DNA of 64,000 nucleotides from Jiella endophytica (GCF_004519335.1 NZ_SOZD01000004.1:434001-498000); one strand, 5' to 3'. Positions 44,647-56,648 are shown, counted from the first letter of the stretch. Notes: generated by a model from the sequence alone, not told the origin. Numbers and translations are program-made.

Positions 44647-47600
44647 ATGACCGACTTCGAGAACGACGGCGACACCACGCCTGCAGCTGGGCAGGGAACA
44701 TTCATCCCCTCCGACGATCTCTACGATGACCAGTGGCACTTCGACTTTCTCGGCGACATCGAGACGATCTGGGACGAATATAACGGCAACGGCGTCACGG
44801 TCGGCGTCTACGATTCCGGCATCGAATACACTCACGCCGATCTCGACGGAAATTACGACCCGAGCCTCCACCTGACGATCGACGGATCGGTGCATGACCC
44901 GATGCCGGTTTCCGAGCCGCACGGCACCTCCGTCGCCGGGCTCATCGCCTCGGAAGCCGACGGGACGGGATCAGTCGGCGTCGCCTTTGGCGCAACGCTC
45001 GCGGGCGTGAACCTGCGCACACTGTTTGCGGCAGGCGGTTCGGACTACTACCAGGAGGCGTTCGATCAGCTCGACCACTTCGACGTGACCAATCTCAGCT
45101 GGGGCTGGGGCTACAACTTCCAGAACTCGACCTACGATCAGGATCGCGCAGCAGCGTTCGACGCCTCGCTGTCAACCGGTCGCGACGGGCTCGGCACGAT
45201 CAACCTCAAGGCCGCCGGCAACGACAACGCCAACGCCAATGGCGAGACGGTGATCAACGCCACCCGGGCGACGATCTCGGTCGGCGCCTATGACGATACC
45301 GGCGACGCGTCCTACTATTCCAACTACGGCGCCAACCTCCTGATCTCTTCACTCTCGAACGGCGGTTATCAAGGCCTCGTCACCACCGACGAGACCGGCA
45401 GCAACGGCTACGATCCGGGCGACTACACCGACAGCTTCGGCGGCACCTCAGGCGCGACGCCGATCGCCGCCGGAGTCGTCGCGCTGATGCTCGAGGCCAA
45501 CCCCGACCTCGGCTGGCGCGACGTCCAGACGATCCTCGCCTATTCGGCCATGGAGGTCGGCAGCGGTGTCGGCGGCGCGCTGACCACAGACGAGGAGCAC
45601 GACTGGTTCTACAACGGTGCCGACAACTGGAACGGCGGCGGGCTGCACTTCTCCGAGGACTACGGCTTTGGCGGGATCAACGCCTACAACGCGGTGCGCC
45701 TGGCCGAGGTCTGGCACCTCTTCAGCGATGCGCAGACCAGCGCCAACGAGGATTTCTACTCGATTTCGAGCACGCCCAACGTCGCTCTCACCGACAACTC
45801 GGTGACGAGTGTCCTCGCCACTTTCTCGCCGCCGGGCTTTTCCGTCGAATATGTCGATGTGACGCTCGACGTGACGCACAGCGACTTGTCCGAACTTCTC
45901 ATCGAGTTGATCTCTCCCGACGGCACGTCGGTCGAGCTGTTCGATGGGGCAAAGGGTGACGGCGACGATCTTCCCGGCGGCTATCTGAGCTGGACCTTCG
46001 GGGCCAACGCCTTTCGGGGCGAGAATCTCCAGGGCAACTGGACGATCCGCGTGACGGACACGGTCGCCGGCAACACCGGCACGTTGAACGCCTTCACGAT
46101 CGAAGCCTTTGGCATCAACGATACCAACAGTCCCGGGTCCAGCATCGACGACGTCTACCACTTCACCGACGAGCTCAGCGAGTCGGTGTCGCGCGAAAAC
46201 GGACGCGCCACGATCGAGGACACCGACGGTGGCACCGACTGGGCGAATGCTGCGGCACTGGCGACGAACTCGCTGATCGACCTCAGGGAGGGCGCAGTCT
46301 CGCTGATCGACAGCACCTACATCACGTTCGCGGGCATCGAGAACGCCGTTGGCGGCGACGGCGAAGACACGCTGGAAGGCAACGACTCCGCCAATCACCT
46401 CGTCGGCAACCGAGGCAACGATCTCATCACTGGGTATGGCGACGACGACACGCTCGATGGCGGAGCCGGCATGGACACGCTGCGTGGCGGCTCCGGCAAT
46501 GACGAGATGCGGGGCGGCACCGGCAACGACTTCTATGTCGCGACCGACGCCGGCGATACCGTGATCGAAACCGCCGGCGAAGGCATGGATGAAGTGCGGG
46601 CCCTCGTCTCCTTCACTCTTTCGGCCAATGTCGAAACCCTTAGCCTCGGCGGGACCGGCAACATCAACGGGACCGGCAACGCCACTGCCAATACGCTGAT
46701 CGGCAACGCCGGCAACAACGATCTCAACGGCGCGGCCGGCAACGACACGATCTATGGCGGCGACGGCAACGACACGCTGCGCGGTGGCGGCGGCAATGAT
46801 GAGATGCGCGGCAGCATCGGCGACGACTTCTACGTCGTCACCGAGGCAGGGGACACGGTGATCGAGGGGGCCGGCGAAGGCATCGACGAGGTGCGCACCT
46901 ACATGGCCTACACCCTCGGCCGTAATCTCGAGATCCTGAGCTTTGGCGGCACCGGCAATCTCGCAGGCACCGGCAACGAACTCGCCAACACGCTGATCGG
47001 CAACGCCGGCAACAACGATCTCAACGGCGCGGCCGGCAACGACACGCTGATCGGCGGCGCCGGCAACGACACCCTCAGGGGCGGCGGCGATGCCGACGAG
47101 ATGCGCGGCGGCACCGGCAACGACTTCTATGTGGTGACCGAAACCGCCGACACGGTGATCGAGGAGGCCGGCGAAGGCATCGACGAGGTGCGCACCTACA
47201 TGTCCTACACGCTGGGCCAGAACCTCGAGACCCTCAGCTTCGGCGGCATCGGCAACTACGTTGGTACCGGCAATGAGCTCGCCAACACGCTGATTGGCAA
47301 TGCCGGCAACAACGACCTCAACGGCGCCTATGGCGACGACACGCTGATCGGCGGCGCCGGCAACGACACCCTCAGAGGGGGCGCCGGCGCCGATGAGATG
47401 CGCGGCGGAACCGGCAACGACTTCTACGTCGTCACCGAGACGACCGACACCGTAGTCGAGGACGCCGGCGAAGGCACCGACGAAGTGCGCACCCTCGTCT
47501 CCTATTCGCTGTCCGACGATGTCGAGATCCTCAGCCTCGGCGGCACCGGCGACATCGATGGCACCGGCAACGACCTTGCCAATACGATCACCGGCAATTC

Positions 47601-48591
47601 CGGCGACAACGACCTCAACGGCGCCTACGGGAACGACACGCTGAATGGCGGCGCCGGTAACGACACCCTCAGGGGCGGTGCCGGCGACGACGAGATGCGC
47701 GGCGGCTTCGGCGACGACTTCTATGTCGTGACCGACACCACCGACAGCGTGATCGAGAACGCCGGCGAAGGCACCGACGAGGTGCGTGCGCTGATCTCCT
47801 GCACCCTCGGCGCCAATGTCGAAGATCTCAGCCTCGGCGGCGCCGGCAACCTCGCCGGCACCGGCAACAGCCTCGCCAACACGATCACCGGCAATTCCGG
47901 CGACAACGACCTCAATGGCGCCTATGGCAACGACACGCTGATCGGCGGGGCGGGCAACGACACGCTGAGGGGTGGCTCCGGAGCCGACGAGATGCGCGGT
48001 GAGGCCGGCGACGACTTCTATGTCGTCACCGAGACCACCGACACGGTGATCGAGGCGGTGCATGAAGGCGTTGATGAAGTGCGGGCGCTGATCTCCTACA
48101 CGCTGGGATACAATCTCGAGACGCTGAGCCTTGGCGGCAGCGCGGATCTCGACGGCACAGGCAACGGCATCGCCAACACCATCACCGGCAATTCCGGCGA
48201 CAACGCCCTCGACGGCGCCGCCGGCCGCGACACGATCGACGGCGGGCTCGGCAACGACATGCTGACCGGCGGCCGCGGCAGCGACGTCTTCGCCTTCTCC
48301 TCCACCCTCGGTGCGAACAATGTCGATACGGTCACCGACTTCAGTCTCGTCGAGGACGACGCGATCTGGCTCGACGACGTGGTATTCACGGCGCTGTCCG
48401 TCGGCGCATTGTCCTCGGCAGCGTTCACCATCGGAGCAATGGCAGCGGATGCAAGCGATCGGATCATCTACGATCAGACGAACGGGCGCCTCCTCTACGA
48501 TGCGGACGGCACCGGTGGCGGCGCGGCGATCCACTTCGCCACTCTGGACGCGGGCCTCAACCTGACTGCAGACGACTTCCTGGTGGTCTGA
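44647..48591 (+). CDS. RTX subtilisin-like serine protease with P domain
   Basis: 1314 residues from ATG 44647; no N-terminal signal peptide, as expected for a T1SS substrate. Residues about 25-380 are an S8 protease: Asp56 (GVYDSG), His92 (PHGTSVAG), oxyanion Asn192 (AAGNDN) and Ser268 (GGTSGATP). Residues about 395-505 are a proprotein-convertase P domain (SDLSELLIELISPDG, GNWTIRVTDTVAGNTGTL). The rest is RTX: calcium-binding GGxGxDxLx nonapeptides in six copies of a 99-residue cassette, the DEMRGG anchor repeating every 297 nt. It ends in the shared T1SS tail LTADDFLVV. It is probably exported by the transporter at 62739. Confidence 0.93.
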   Translation: MTDFENDGDTTPAAGQGTFIPSDDLYDDQWHFDFLGDIETIWDEYNGNGVTVGVYDSGIEYTHADLDGNYDPSLHLTIDGSVHDPMPVSEPHGTSVAGLIASEADGTGSVGVAFGATLAGVNLRTLFAAGGSDYYQEAFDQLDHFDVTNLSWGWGYNFQNSTYDQDRAAAFDASLSTGRDGLGTINLKAAGNDNANANGETVINATRATISVGAYDDTGDASYYSNYGANLLISSLSNGGYQGLVTTDETGSNGYDPGDYTDSFGGTSGATPIAAGVVALMLEANPDLGWRDVQTILAYSAMEVGSGVGGALTTDEEHDWFYNGADNWNGGGLHFSEDYGFGGINAYNAVRLAEVWHLFSDAQTSANEDFYSISSTPNVALTDNSVTSVLATFSPPGFSVEYVDVTLDVTHSDLSELLIELISPDGTSVELFDGAKGDGDDLPGGYLSWTFGANAFRGENLQGNWTIRVTDTVAGNTGTLNAFTIEAFGINDTNSPGSSIDDVYHFTDELSESVSRENGRATIEDTDGGTDWANAAALATNSLIDLREGAVSLIDSTYITFAGIENAVGGDGEDTLEGNDSANHLVGNRGNDLITGYGDDDTLDGGAGMDTLRGGSGNDEMRGGTGNDFYVATDAGDTVIETAGEGMDEVRALVSFTLSANVETLSLGGTGNINGTGNATANTLIGNAGNNDLNGAAGNDTIYGGDGNDTLRGGGGNDEMRGSIGDDFYVVTEAGDTVIEGAGEGIDEVRTYMAYTLGRNLEILSFGGTGNLAGTGNELANTLIGNAGNNDLNGAAGNDTLIGGAGNDTLRGGGDADEMRGGTGNDFYVVTETADTVIEEAGEGIDEVRTYMSYTLGQNLETLSFGGIGNYVGTGNELANTLIGNAGNNDLNGAYGDDTLIGGAGNDTLRGGAGADEMRGGTGNDFYVVTETTDTVVEDAGEGTDEVRTLVSYSLSDDVEILSLGGTGDIDGTGNDLANTITGNSGDNDLNGAYGNDTLNGGAGNDTLRGGAGDDEMRGGFGDDFYVVTDTTDSVIENAGEGTDEVRALISCTLGANVEDLSLGGAGNLAGTGNSLANTITGNSGDNDLNGAYGNDTLIGGAGNDTLRGGSGADEMRGEAGDDFYVVTETTDTVIEAVHEGVDEVRALISYTLGYNLETLSLGGSADLDGTGNGIANTITGNSGDNALDGAAGRDTIDGGLGNDMLTGGRGSDVFAFSSTLGANNVDTVTDFSLVEDDAIWLDDVVFTALSVGALSSAAFTIGAMAADASDRIIYDQTNGRLLYDADGTGGGAAIHFATLDAGLNLTADDFLVV

Positions 48592-48695
48592 TCGGACGGC
48601 GGCGTCCTCGTCACGACAGCATCGGCCCGAATATCGATTCCTATGTACGGGCCGGTGCGGTAGTCTGCGGCGGTCGCCGATCGGGATATGCGTGG

Positions 48696-49160
48696 ATGTC
48701 GTGTTGCCGGCCCGCCGTCGATGTCAATCGTCATGCGGCGGTGGGGCGCGCCCTCGCCTATTGCATGACCGACGACGTCTTCGGCCAGATGCCCCTCAGG
48801 GCGATCGCCCGGCTGATCATCGGCCAGGTCAACCGCTCGCAATATTTCTTCCTGATGGAGGATGGCGTCGTCCATGGCTATTGCGGCTGGATGCGCTGCA
48901 CGGCGGCGGACGGCGAAGCCTGGGTCACCGGCAGGCAGCCCGAGCCGCATCCCGTCCCGGACGGCGAGGCCTGCATCGTCAACATGTGGAAGTCCTCGGG
49001 GCCCGAGGTCAACGCCGCGATCTCCCGGGAGTTGCGGCGGCGGCTCGCCGACGCGACCCATCTCTACGCCCGCCGCTTCTATGCCGACGGGCGGATCCGG
49101 CCGGTGCGGATCACCGCTCCCCGATTTGCCGCCACGCCCTCCTCTGAGCGAGCGATGTAG
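48696..49160 (+). CDS. HlyC-like RTX acyltransferase homologue, catalytic residues apparently lost
   Basis: 154 residues. VGRALAYCMTDDVFGQMPL, then RSQYFFLMEDGVVHGYCGWM, aligns without gaps to the N-terminal half of E. coli HlyC as I recall it (NQYALLTRDNYPVAYCSW). HlyC-type proteins acylate lysines of RTX toxins in the cytoplasm. At the position of the essential HlyC His23 this protein has Phe29, and at essential Asp92 it has Asn96 (IVNMW). It may therefore be inactive, work differently, or act as an RTX chaperone. It sits between two RTX genes, the usual place for an activator. The ribosome site is weak. Confidence 0.72.
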   Translation: MSCCRPAVDVNRHAAVGRALAYCMTDDVFGQMPLRAIARLIIGQVNRSQYFFLMEDGVVHGYCGWMRCTAADGEAWVTGRQPEPHPVPDGEACIVNMWKSSGPEVNAAISRELRRRLADATHLYARRFYADGRIRPVRITAPRFAATPSSERAM

Positions 49161-49230
49161 ACTTTGAACGCAGCGGCCCGGAAGGCTGGCAGCAGCGCTG
49201 GCGGACGGCGAAAAACCGGCCGTCAGGTCA

Positions 49231-49320
49231 AAATACAACGGTTCATTTACAAATTACCACGGTAGACAGCGCCTTTTCGGGCCGGGATCGCCGCTCGTTA
49301 CAACGCTGGCTACAACGATC
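49231..49320 (+). promoter_or_regulatory. TAC(A/C)ACG box array, copy A
   Basis: Boxes TACAACG at 49234, TACCACG at 49255, TACAACG at 49299 and TACAACG at 49311, all in one orientation. The offsets 0, 21, 65 and 77 are repeated exactly in copy B at 62474. Most boxes are preceded by A/T. It lies in the 393-base gap before the giant RTX gene. Direct repeats near whole helical turns suggest a binding array for one regulator. Confidence 0.55.
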
Positions 49321-49397
49321 CCGTGCGAGTCTCCGCCCCACGATATCCCGGTCCGGGGCGACGCACGCCGCTGCGAATCACGCCCGGACCCCTGACA

Positions 49398-49433
49398 ACG
49401 CTACGTCAAACTGATTGACTGACGGGCTTAGTT
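49398..49433 (+). promoter_or_regulatory. Candidate upstream element of the giant RTX gene
   Basis: ACGCTACGTCA (49398-49408) also occurs at 44023 before the RTX protease block. TGATTGACTGACGGGCTTAG (49412-49431) resembles 57029-57050 before the FG-GAP gene, with 18 of 22 bases equal. TTGACT inside it could be a -35 box; no convincing -10 box follows. Confidence 0.4.
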
Positions 49434-49553
49434 CAGCCTGAACCGTCGGCAAGGTGCGCGTCCCGAGCGGCGCCCGCCTTGCCGAAAGCGGAGACGAGCG
49501 CCCTGCGGCAGCATGAGCCTGCCCGGCGCCCAATCGACAAAGAGGATCCGATC

Positions 49554-52500
49554 ATGCCGACACCGACCCTTGGGCTCGCCGATCTCACCATGGCCGATGC
49601 CGGCGAAGAGCTTCAGCTCGCAGGCTTTGTCAGCTCGTTCGAGGACGACAGCCTCGCGGGTGCAGCGACGATCGAATCGATAGCCGAGGAAAGCGCCGGC
49701 GACGCTCTCCTCGCCGGCGAACCCATCGTCGGCACAAACGCGGCCGAAGTGCTGACCGGCGACGACGGCGACAACGTGATCGAGGGTCGCGGCGGGGCCG
49801 ACACGATCGACGGCGGAGCCGGCATCGACACGTCAAGCTACGCGAGTTCCTCGGCTGGCGTCGCCGTCTCCCTCATCGACCATACCGCCACCGGCGGCGA
49901 CGCCGAGGGCGACGTGCTCAGCAATATCGAGAACCTGACGGGCTCGGCTCACGCCGACATCCTGTTCGGCGACGCCGGCGCGAATGTGCTTTCGGGAGGT
50001 GCCGGCGCCGATACGCTGAGTGGCCGCGCAGGCGACGACACGCTGGATGGCGGCAGCGGCGCCGACACCATGAACGGCGGTGCCGGCTTCGACACGGCCT
50101 CCTATGCCAGCGCGACGAGCGGCGTGAAGGTCGATCTTGCCAATGGCACCAACAATACCGGCGACGCTGCCGGCGACGTCTTTGCCAATATCGAGAAGAT
50201 CGAAGGCTCGGCCTTCAACGACACCCTCGACGGCAGCGACGGCAACGACGCCCTCAGCGGCGGCGGCGGCGCGGATACCATTCATCTTCGAGCCGGAGCC
50301 GACACCGTCGAGGGCGGCGCCGACGACGACGTCGTCCACGTCCAGGGTGCCGGCGACAAGTTCGTCGATCTCGGCGACGGCAACGACACCATCTTTCTCG
50401 ACTATGAGGAAGCCGACGGGAACGACACCGTTCTGGGCGGTGCCGGCAACGACTTCATCTCCGACAATCTGGGCGACGATTCCCTCGACGGCGGCGATGG
50501 CAACGACTTCATCATCGGCGGCAGCGGCGCCGACACGATTCTCGGCGGGGCGGGCGACGACGCTATCGTCGCCGGACTGACCAGCTCCATCTCCGGTGCC
50601 GACGCGGCAGACCTCGTCGAGGGCGGCACCGGCGACGACACGATCGAAGGCGGCGCCGGCGCCGACACGATCAACGGCGGCGAGGGATCGGATACGGCGT
50701 CCTACCGTGAGGCCGGTGGCGTGACCGTCGATCTCTCCAACTCGGCCAACAACACCGGCGATGCCGTCGGCGACGTCCTGATCTCGATCGAGAACCTCGA
50801 AGGCTCTTTGGGTAACGACAGCCTCGTCGGCGACGACGGCGACAACGTGCTGACGGGACGTGACGGCGCCGACACGCTGGTCGGCGGGGCCGGCATCGAC
50901 ACGGCGTCCTATGCCAATGTCGGCTACTACTCCCTCTCCGGCGGCGTGACCGTCGACCTGTCGCTGGGGACGGCCACGGGCCTCTTTGAAGGCGCCGGCG
51001 ACGTGCTCGTCGGCATCGAGAACATCGTCGGTACCGGCCAGGCCGACGTGCTGACCGGCGACGCCGGCGACAACGTGATCGAGGGCGGCGGCGGCGCCGA
51101 TACAATCAATGGCGGGGCGGGCAGCGACACGGCGAGCTACGAGAGCTCGTCCGCGGCCGTCACCGTCTCGCTCGCCGACGGCACCGCCACCGGCGGCGAC
51201 GCCGCGGGCGACGTTCTGACCAGCATCGAAAACCTCAGGGGCTCGGCCTTTTCCGACGCCCTGACCGGCAATGGCGGCAACAACGTGCTCGAGGGCGGCG
51301 GCGGCGCCGATACGCTGACCGGCGGCAGCGGCAACGATACGGCGAGCTACGAGCATTCCTCTTCCGGCGTCACCGTCTCGCTGCAGGACGGAACCGCCAG
51401 CGGCGGCGACGCCGAGGGCGACGTGTTCGCCGGCATCGAAAACCTGAGAGGTTCTGCCTTCGCGGACGATCTGACCGGCAATGGCGGTGCCAACGTGCTC
51501 GAGGGCGGCGACGGCGACGACACGCTGAGCGGCGGCAACGGTCGCGACACGCTCTATGGCGGCGACGGCAACGACTCGCTCGAGGGCGGCGGCGATCAGG
51601 ACAGCCTCTATGGCGGCGCCGGCGACGACTACATCGCCGGCGGCGGCAGCCTCAACCGGATGTATGGCGAGGACGGCAACGACACGCTGGTCGCCACCGG
51701 CAACGACGAATTCCTCGACGGCGGCGCCGGCGACGACCTGCTCGACGCCAGGACCAACAACAAGGCGACGCTGATCGGCGGCGACGGTGACGACACCCTC
51801 CTGGGCACCAACAGCAATCGTTGCGTGTTCGATGGCGGCGACGGCGACGACTCCATGGTCGGGGGGACCAACACCGACCTGATGACCGGCGGGGCCGGTG
51901 CGGACACGATGAATGGCGGCGACGGTAACGACACCGCCTCGTATGAAACCGCGACGAGCGGCGTGACGGTCGACCTTGCCGACGGCTCGAACAATACCGG
52001 CGACGCGGCCGGTGACGTGTTCATCAGCATCGAGCGCTTCGTCGGGTCCGACTTCGACGACGTCCTGAGGGGCAACGGGGGTTCGAACGACTTGAGCGGG
52101 GGAGACGGCGCCGACACGCTCGAAGGCGGCGCCGGCAATGACTCGCTCGACGGCGGTACGGGCGACGACACGATCCGTGGCGGCGACGGCAACGACACGC
52201 TCGTCGGGGGCGCCGGTGCGGATGTCTTCGACGGCGGCACGGGCAACGACACCGTAACCTATGCGTCGGCCTCGGCAGGCTTGACGGTCGATCTGAGGGA
52301 CGGCTCGAACAATGCGGGCGATGCCGCCGGAGACACCTTCACCGGCGTCGAGTCGATCCAGGGTTCCGCATTCGACGACACATTGATCGGCAACGGAGCG
52401 GCCAACGAACTCAGAGGCGGCGACGGCGCCGACAGCCTGAACGGCGCCGGCGGCGACGATACCCTTCGCGGCGAGGCGGGCAACGACACCGTCGCCGGCG

Positions 52501-55500
52501 GCGGCGGCAATGACGAACTGAATGGCGGCGACGGCGACGACACGCTGCTGGGCGGCGCAGGCGACGACACGCTGCTGGGCGGCGCGGGCGCGGATCTGCA
52601 CGACGGCGGCGAGGGCAACGACCTCGTCTCCTACTCCAACGCCGCGAGTGGGGTCACGGTCGATCTCGCCAATCCGGGCAACAACACCGGCGATGCGCAA
52701 GGCGACACGTATATCGACATCGAGGCGGTCGAGGGCTCGGCCCATGATGACCGCCTCACCGGCAGCGCCGCAGACGAGACGCTTCTCGGCGGCGCCGGTA
52801 GCGACACGATCGACGGTGGTGGCGGTGACGACTCGATCGATGGCGGCGCAGGGGACGACATTATCCTCGGTGCCAGCAGATCCGGCAACGACACGGTCGA
52901 CGGCGGCGCAGGCGACGACTTCATCGAGCTCGGCAATGGCGACCACTCGCTCACGGGCGGCGACGGCGACGATCTTTTGATCACTGGCAGCGGCGCCAGC
53001 ACGATCGAAGGCGGCGACGGCGACGACCAGATCAGAACCGGTGACGACACCATTGCCGGGTCACAGACCGGCGACGCCGGCGTGGTCGTCGACGGCGGCG
53101 ACGGCAATGACACCATCGCCAGCGGCGACGGCGACGACCTGCTCATGGGCGGGGCGGGCAACGACGTCCTGTTCGGGGACGAAGGCGCCGACACGCTTGA
53201 GGGCGGTGACGGCAACGACACGCTCATCGGGGGCCACGGTGCCGACACGCTGGATGGCGGCCAGGGCACGGACTTTGCGTCCTACGCATCCTCCGAGACG
53301 GGCCTCGTCGTCGACCTCGCCGACACCTCCAACAACACCGGCGACGCGGCCGCGGACACCTTCGTCTCGATCGAGGGTGTCGTCGGCACGAGCTTCGACG
53401 ACACCCTGATAGGCGATGACGGCGACAACATCCTCGAGGGCGGCGCGGGAGCCGACGCGCTCGATGGCGGCGCAGGCTTCGACCTCGCCTCCTATGCCGA
53501 CGCCAGTGCCGGCGTGACGGTCGATCTGTCCGACGCCTCGAACAACACCGGCGACGCGGCCGGTGACAGCTTCACGAGCATCGAGGGTGTCCGGGGCTCG
53601 GCTTTTGACGACGCGCTCACCGGCGACGATGGCGACGACGTCTTCGAAGGCGGCGCCGGCGCCGATACGATCGACGGCGGCGACGGGACCGACACGGCGA
53701 GCTATGCGAACGCCTCGGCCGGCGTCACCGTCGACCTGTCGGACATGGCGAACAACACCGGCGACGCTGCCGGCGACGTCTACACTTCGGTGGAGCGTGT
53801 CGAGGGCTCGGGCTTCGCCGACAGGCTCATCGGCGGTGAAGAAGGCGATGCGCTCGATGGCGGCGGCGGCGACGACCTGGTCCAGGGCGGCGCAGGCGAC
53901 GACACGCTCCGGGGCGGGGACGGCAACGACGTCCTGCAGGGCGACGACCCGGTGAGCCGCTCTGTCGGCACGGTGATCGACCCTGCGGGCAGCGGCAACA
54001 ACTCGATCGAGAATGCGATCTCGCTGGACGGTCTGTTCTCCCTCGACGACGACGCCGACATCGAGGATGCGACGACCGTCCCCCACGTTACGGTCGTCGG
54101 CACCGGCGACGGCAGCGTGAAGTTCTACGCCGTGACGGTGACCGAGCCGAACTCGCTGCTGACGCTCGACATCGACTTCGCAGCCGCCTTCGACGAAGAC
54201 GAGAACTTCGAGCCTGGCGGTTTCGACAGCTGGGTCGAGCTCTACGACTCCGAGGGCAACCTCATCTTACTCGACGACGACAGCAGCACCAGCGACGGCG
54301 CCGGCGGCAGCGAGAGCAGCCTCGATTCCTTCCTGCGGACCACCATCGCCGAGCCGGGAACCTATTACTTCGCCGTCGGCTCTTTCTCCGACCTGAGCGA
54401 CATTCCCGCCGGCGGAACCTTCGAACTGCAGGTGTCGCTCGAAGGGGCGCCGCTGGGCACGGAGGATCCCGTCGACGAGGCGATCGGCGACGATCTCCTG
54501 GAAGGCGGCGCTGGGGCCGACACGCTTCTCGGCGGCGCCGGCACCGACACGGCCAGCTACGCCGGCTCGTCGGAGGGCGTCAGCGTCTCCCTCGCCGACG
54601 GCACCGGCTTCGGCGGCGATGCCGAGGGCGACGTGCTGATCGAAATCGAGAACGTTGAGGGCTCGGCCTTCGACGACACGCTGGGCGGCGACGGCGGCGA
54701 CAACCTCCTGTCCGGTGGCGGCGGCAACGATTCGCTCGACGGTGGCGACGGCGACGACACGCTTCAGGGTGGCGCCGGCAACGATACGCTCAAGGGCGGC
54801 GGCGGCGCCGACGTCCTCGAGGGCGGCGACGGCGTCGATACCGTCCAGTACAACCTGCTTTTGGACGGCATCACCGCCAATCTTGCGGATTCCTCGCAGA
54901 ACACCGGCGAGGCGGCCGGCGACACCTATGTCTCGATCGAGAACCTCCAAGGCACCATCGGCGCCGACAATCTGACCGGTGACGGCGGCGGCAACGGGCT
55001 ATTCGGCAATAGCGGCAACGACACGCTGAACGGCGGCGGCGGCGATGACAGTCTCGAGGGCGGGAGCGACGACGACGTGCTGGAGGGCGGCGCCGGCAAC
55101 GACACGCTCGACGGCGGCTCCGGCAACGATTTCCTGCGCGGCGGCGGCGGCGACGATGAGATGCGGGGCGGCGCCGGCGACGACATCTTTGTCGTCACCC
55201 AGGCCGGCGACACGGTGGTGGAGTTGGAGGACGAAGGCACCGACGAGGTGATTGCCTCCATCGACTACACGCTCGGCGCCAATCTCGAGAAGCTGACACT
55301 CAGCGGCAGCGGCAACCTCACCGGCATTGGCAACGAACTCGCCAACACCATCACCGGCAATTCCGGCAACAACGACCTTTCGGGGGCGGCCGGCAACGAC
55401 ACCCTCATCGGTGGCGCAGGCAACGATACGCTGAGAGGCGGAAGCGGTGCCGACAATATGCAGGGCGGAACCGGCAACGACTTCTATGTCGTCACCGACG

Positions 55501-56648
55501 CCACCGACATCGTCGTCGAAAATGCCGGCGAAGGCACCGACGAGGTGCGCGCCTTCATGTCATACACCCTTGGCCGCAACGTTGAGAATCTGAGCTTCAG
55601 CGGCTCGGACAACTTTGCCGGCACCGGCAACGAGCTCGCCAACACCATCACCGGCAATGCCGGCGACAACGATCTCTCGGGGGCGGCCGGCAACGACACC
55701 CTCATCGGCGGCGCCGGCAACGACACGCTGCGCGGCGGCGGCGACGCCGACGTGATGCGCGGCGGCACCGGCGACGACTTCTACATCGTCACCGAAAGCA
55801 ACGACACCGTCGTCGAACTGGCCGGGGAAGGTACCGACGAGATCCGCACCTTCTCCGACTTCACCCTCGGCCAGAATGTCGAGATCCTGAGCTTCGGGGG
55901 CAGCGACAATCTGAACGGCACCGGCAACGAGCTCGACAACACGTTGATCGGCAATGGCGGCAACAACGATCTGAACGGTGCGGCCGGCAACGACACGCTG
56001 TTCGGTGGGGCGGGCAACGACACGCTGAGAGGCGGTGGCGGGGCCGACGAGCTTCGCGGCGGCGCCGGCAACGACTTCTATGTCGTCACCGAGGCCGGCG
56101 ACACCGTGATCGAGGGGGCGAACCAGGGGGCCGACGAGGTCCGCGCCTTCGTCTCATTCACTCTCGGCGACAACATCGAGACGCTGAGCCTCGGCGGCTC
56201 GGGCGCCATCAACGGTACCGGCAACGGCATCGCCAACACCCTCATCGGCAACTCCGGCGCCAACGCGCTCGATGGGGCCGCCGGTCGCGACACGATCGAC
56301 GGCGGCCTCGGCAACGACACGCTGACCGGCGGCGCCGGCGACGACGTCTTCGTGTTCTCGACGGCGCTCGGGGCGAACAATGTCGATACCATCACCGACT
56401 TCGGCACCGGCAACGACACGATCCATCTCGACGATGCGATCTTCACGGCGCTCGCCGCCGGCGCCCTGTCCGACGACGCCTTCACCATCGGCACGGCAGC
56501 GACGGATGCCAATGACCGGATCATCTACGACCAGGCGACCGGCCATCTCCTCTACGACGCCGACGGCAACGGCGCCGGTGCGGCGATCCACTTCGCCACG
56601 CTGGATCCGGGCCTCAACCTGACCGCCGACGACTTCCTGGTGGTCTGA
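49554..56648 (+). CDS. Giant RTX repeat protein with embedded PPC-like domain
   Basis: 2364 residues from ATG 49554, behind an AGAGGA site; the frame extends to 49479 without support. After about 60 acidic residues it is nearly all RTX. Residues to about 1470 carry a repeat of the type DTASYxSAxxGVxVDL, GDAxGDxFxxIExxxGSAFDD and GGxGxDxL nonapeptides. About 1480-1635 is a PPC-like beta domain ([33 protein letters not shown]). The C-terminal quarter has four copies of the 99-residue cassette shared with the RTX protease. It ends in the common T1SS tail. It is highly acidic and likely calcium-folded outside the cell. No catalytic domain is recognised; an adhesin or surface-layer role is possible. 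Confidence 0.9.
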   Translation: MPTPTLGLADLTMADAGEELQLAGFVSSFEDDSLAGAATIESIAEESAGDALLAGEPIVGTNAAEVLTGDDGDNVIEGRGGADTIDGGAGIDTSSYASSSAGVAVSLIDHTATGGDAEGDVLSNIENLTGSAHADILFGDAGANVLSGGAGADTLSGRAGDDTLDGGSGADTMNGGAGFDTASYASATSGVKVDLANGTNNTGDAAGDVFANIEKIEGSAFNDTLDGSDGNDALSGGGGADTIHLRAGADTVEGGADDDVVHVQGAGDKFVDLGDGNDTIFLDYEEADGNDTVLGGAGNDFISDNLGDDSLDGGDGNDFIIGGSGADTILGGAGDDAIVAGLTSSISGADAADLVEGGTGDDTIEGGAGADTINGGEGSDTASYREAGGVTVDLSNSANNTGDAVGDVLISIENLEGSLGNDSLVGDDGDNVLTGRDGADTLVGGAGIDTASYANVGYYSLSGGVTVDLSLGTATGLFEGAGDVLVGIENIVGTGQADVLTGDAGDNVIEGGGGADTINGGAGSDTASYESSSAAVTVSLADGTATGGDAAGDVLTSIENLRGSAFSDALTGNGGNNVLEGGGGADTLTGGSGNDTASYEHSSSGVTVSLQDGTASGGDAEGDVFAGIENLRGSAFADDLTGNGGANVLEGGDGDDTLSGGNGRDTLYGGDGNDSLEGGGDQDSLYGGAGDDYIAGGGSLNRMYGEDGNDTLVATGNDEFLDGGAGDDLLDARTNNKATLIGGDGDDTLLGTNSNRCVFDGGDGDDSMVGGTNTDLMTGGAGADTMNGGDGNDTASYETATSGVTVDLADGSNNTGDAAGDVFISIERFVGSDFDDVLRGNGGSNDLSGGDGADTLEGGAGNDSLDGGTGDDTIRGGDGNDTLVGGAGADVFDGGTGNDTVTYASASAGLTVDLRDGSNNAGDAAGDTFTGVESIQGSAFDDTLIGNGAANELRGGDGADSLNGAGGDDTLRGEAGNDTVAGGGGNDELNGGDGDDTLLGGAGDDTLLGGAGADLHDGGEGNDLVSYSNAASGVTVDLANPGNNTGDAQGDTYIDIEAVEGSAHDDRLTGSAADETLLGGAGSDTIDGGGGDDSIDGGAGDDIILGASRSGNDTVDGGAGDDFIELGNGDHSLTGGDGDDLLITGSGASTIEGGDGDDQIRTGDDTIAGSQTGDAGVVVDGGDGNDTIASGDGDDLLMGGAGNDVLFGDEGADTLEGGDGNDTLIGGHGADTLDGGQGTDFASYASSETGLVVDLADTSNNTGDAAADTFVSIEGVVGTSFDDTLIGDDGDNILEGGAGADALDGGAGFDLASYADASAGVTVDLSDASNNTGDAAGDSFTSIEGVRGSAFDDALTGDDGDDVFEGGAGADTIDGGDGTDTASYANASAGVTVDLSDMANNTGDAAGDVYTSVERVEGSGFADRLIGGEEGDALDGGGGDDLVQGGAGDDTLRGGDGNDVLQGDDPVSRSVGTVIDPAGSGNNSIENAISLDGLFSLDDDADIEDATTVPHVTVVGTGDGSVKFYAVTVTEPNSLLTLDIDFAAAFDEDENFEPGGFDSWVELYDSEGNLILLDDDSSTSDGAGGSESSLDSFLRTTIAEPGTYYFAVGSFSDLSDIPAGGTFELQVSLEGAPLGTEDPVDEAIGDDLLEGGAGADTLLGGAGTDTASYAGSSEGVSVSLADGTGFGGDAEGDVLIEIENVEGSAFDDTLGGDGGDNLLSGGGGNDSLDGGDGDDTLQGGAGNDTLKGGGGADVLEGGDGVDTVQYNLLLDGITANLADSSQNTGEAAGDTYVSIENLQGTIGADNLTGDGGGNGLFGNSGNDTLNGGGGDDSLEGGSDDDVLEGGAGNDTLDGGSGNDFLRGGGGDDEMRGGAGDDIFVVTQAGDTVVELEDEGTDEVIASIDYTLGANLEKLTLSGSGNLTGIGNELANTITGNSGNNDLSGAAGNDTLIGGAGNDTLRGGSGADNMQGGTGNDFYVVTDATDIVVENAGEGTDEVRAFMSYTLGRNVENLSFSGSDNFAGTGNELANTITGNAGDNDLSGAAGNDTLIGGAGNDTLRGGGDADVMRGGTGDDFYIVTESNDTVVELAGEGTDEIRTFSDFTLGQNVEILSFGGSDNLNGTGNELDNTLIGNGGNNDLNGAAGNDTLFGGAGNDTLRGGGGADELRGGAGNDFYVVTEAGDTVIEGANQGADEVRAFVSFTLGDNIETLSLGGSGAINGTGNGIANTLIGNSGANALDGAAGRDTIDGGLGNDTLTGGAGDDVFVFSTALGANNVDTITDFGTGNDTIHLDDAIFTALAAGALSDDAFTIGTAATDANDRIIYDQATGHLLYDADGNGAGAAIHFATLDPGLNLTADDFLVV

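Noticed and set aside
46400-48300. Regular short repeats that could suggest a CRISPR array or minisatellite
   Set aside because: The repeats are in frame, encode calcium-binding nonapeptides, vary at third positions, and have no unique equal-length spacers.
48692-49147. Alternative frame over the HlyC-like gene
   Set aside because: Arginine- and alanine-rich shadow with no family match; the frame from 48696 carries the HlyC pattern.
49833-52946. Long minus-strand frame (1037 codons) opposite the giant RTX gene, and similar ones at 45448-48534 and 57253-59430
   Set aside because: They are antisense reflections of GC-rich, repetitive RTX and FG-GAP coding sequence. They have low-complexity VVA-type composition, no ribosome site and no family features.
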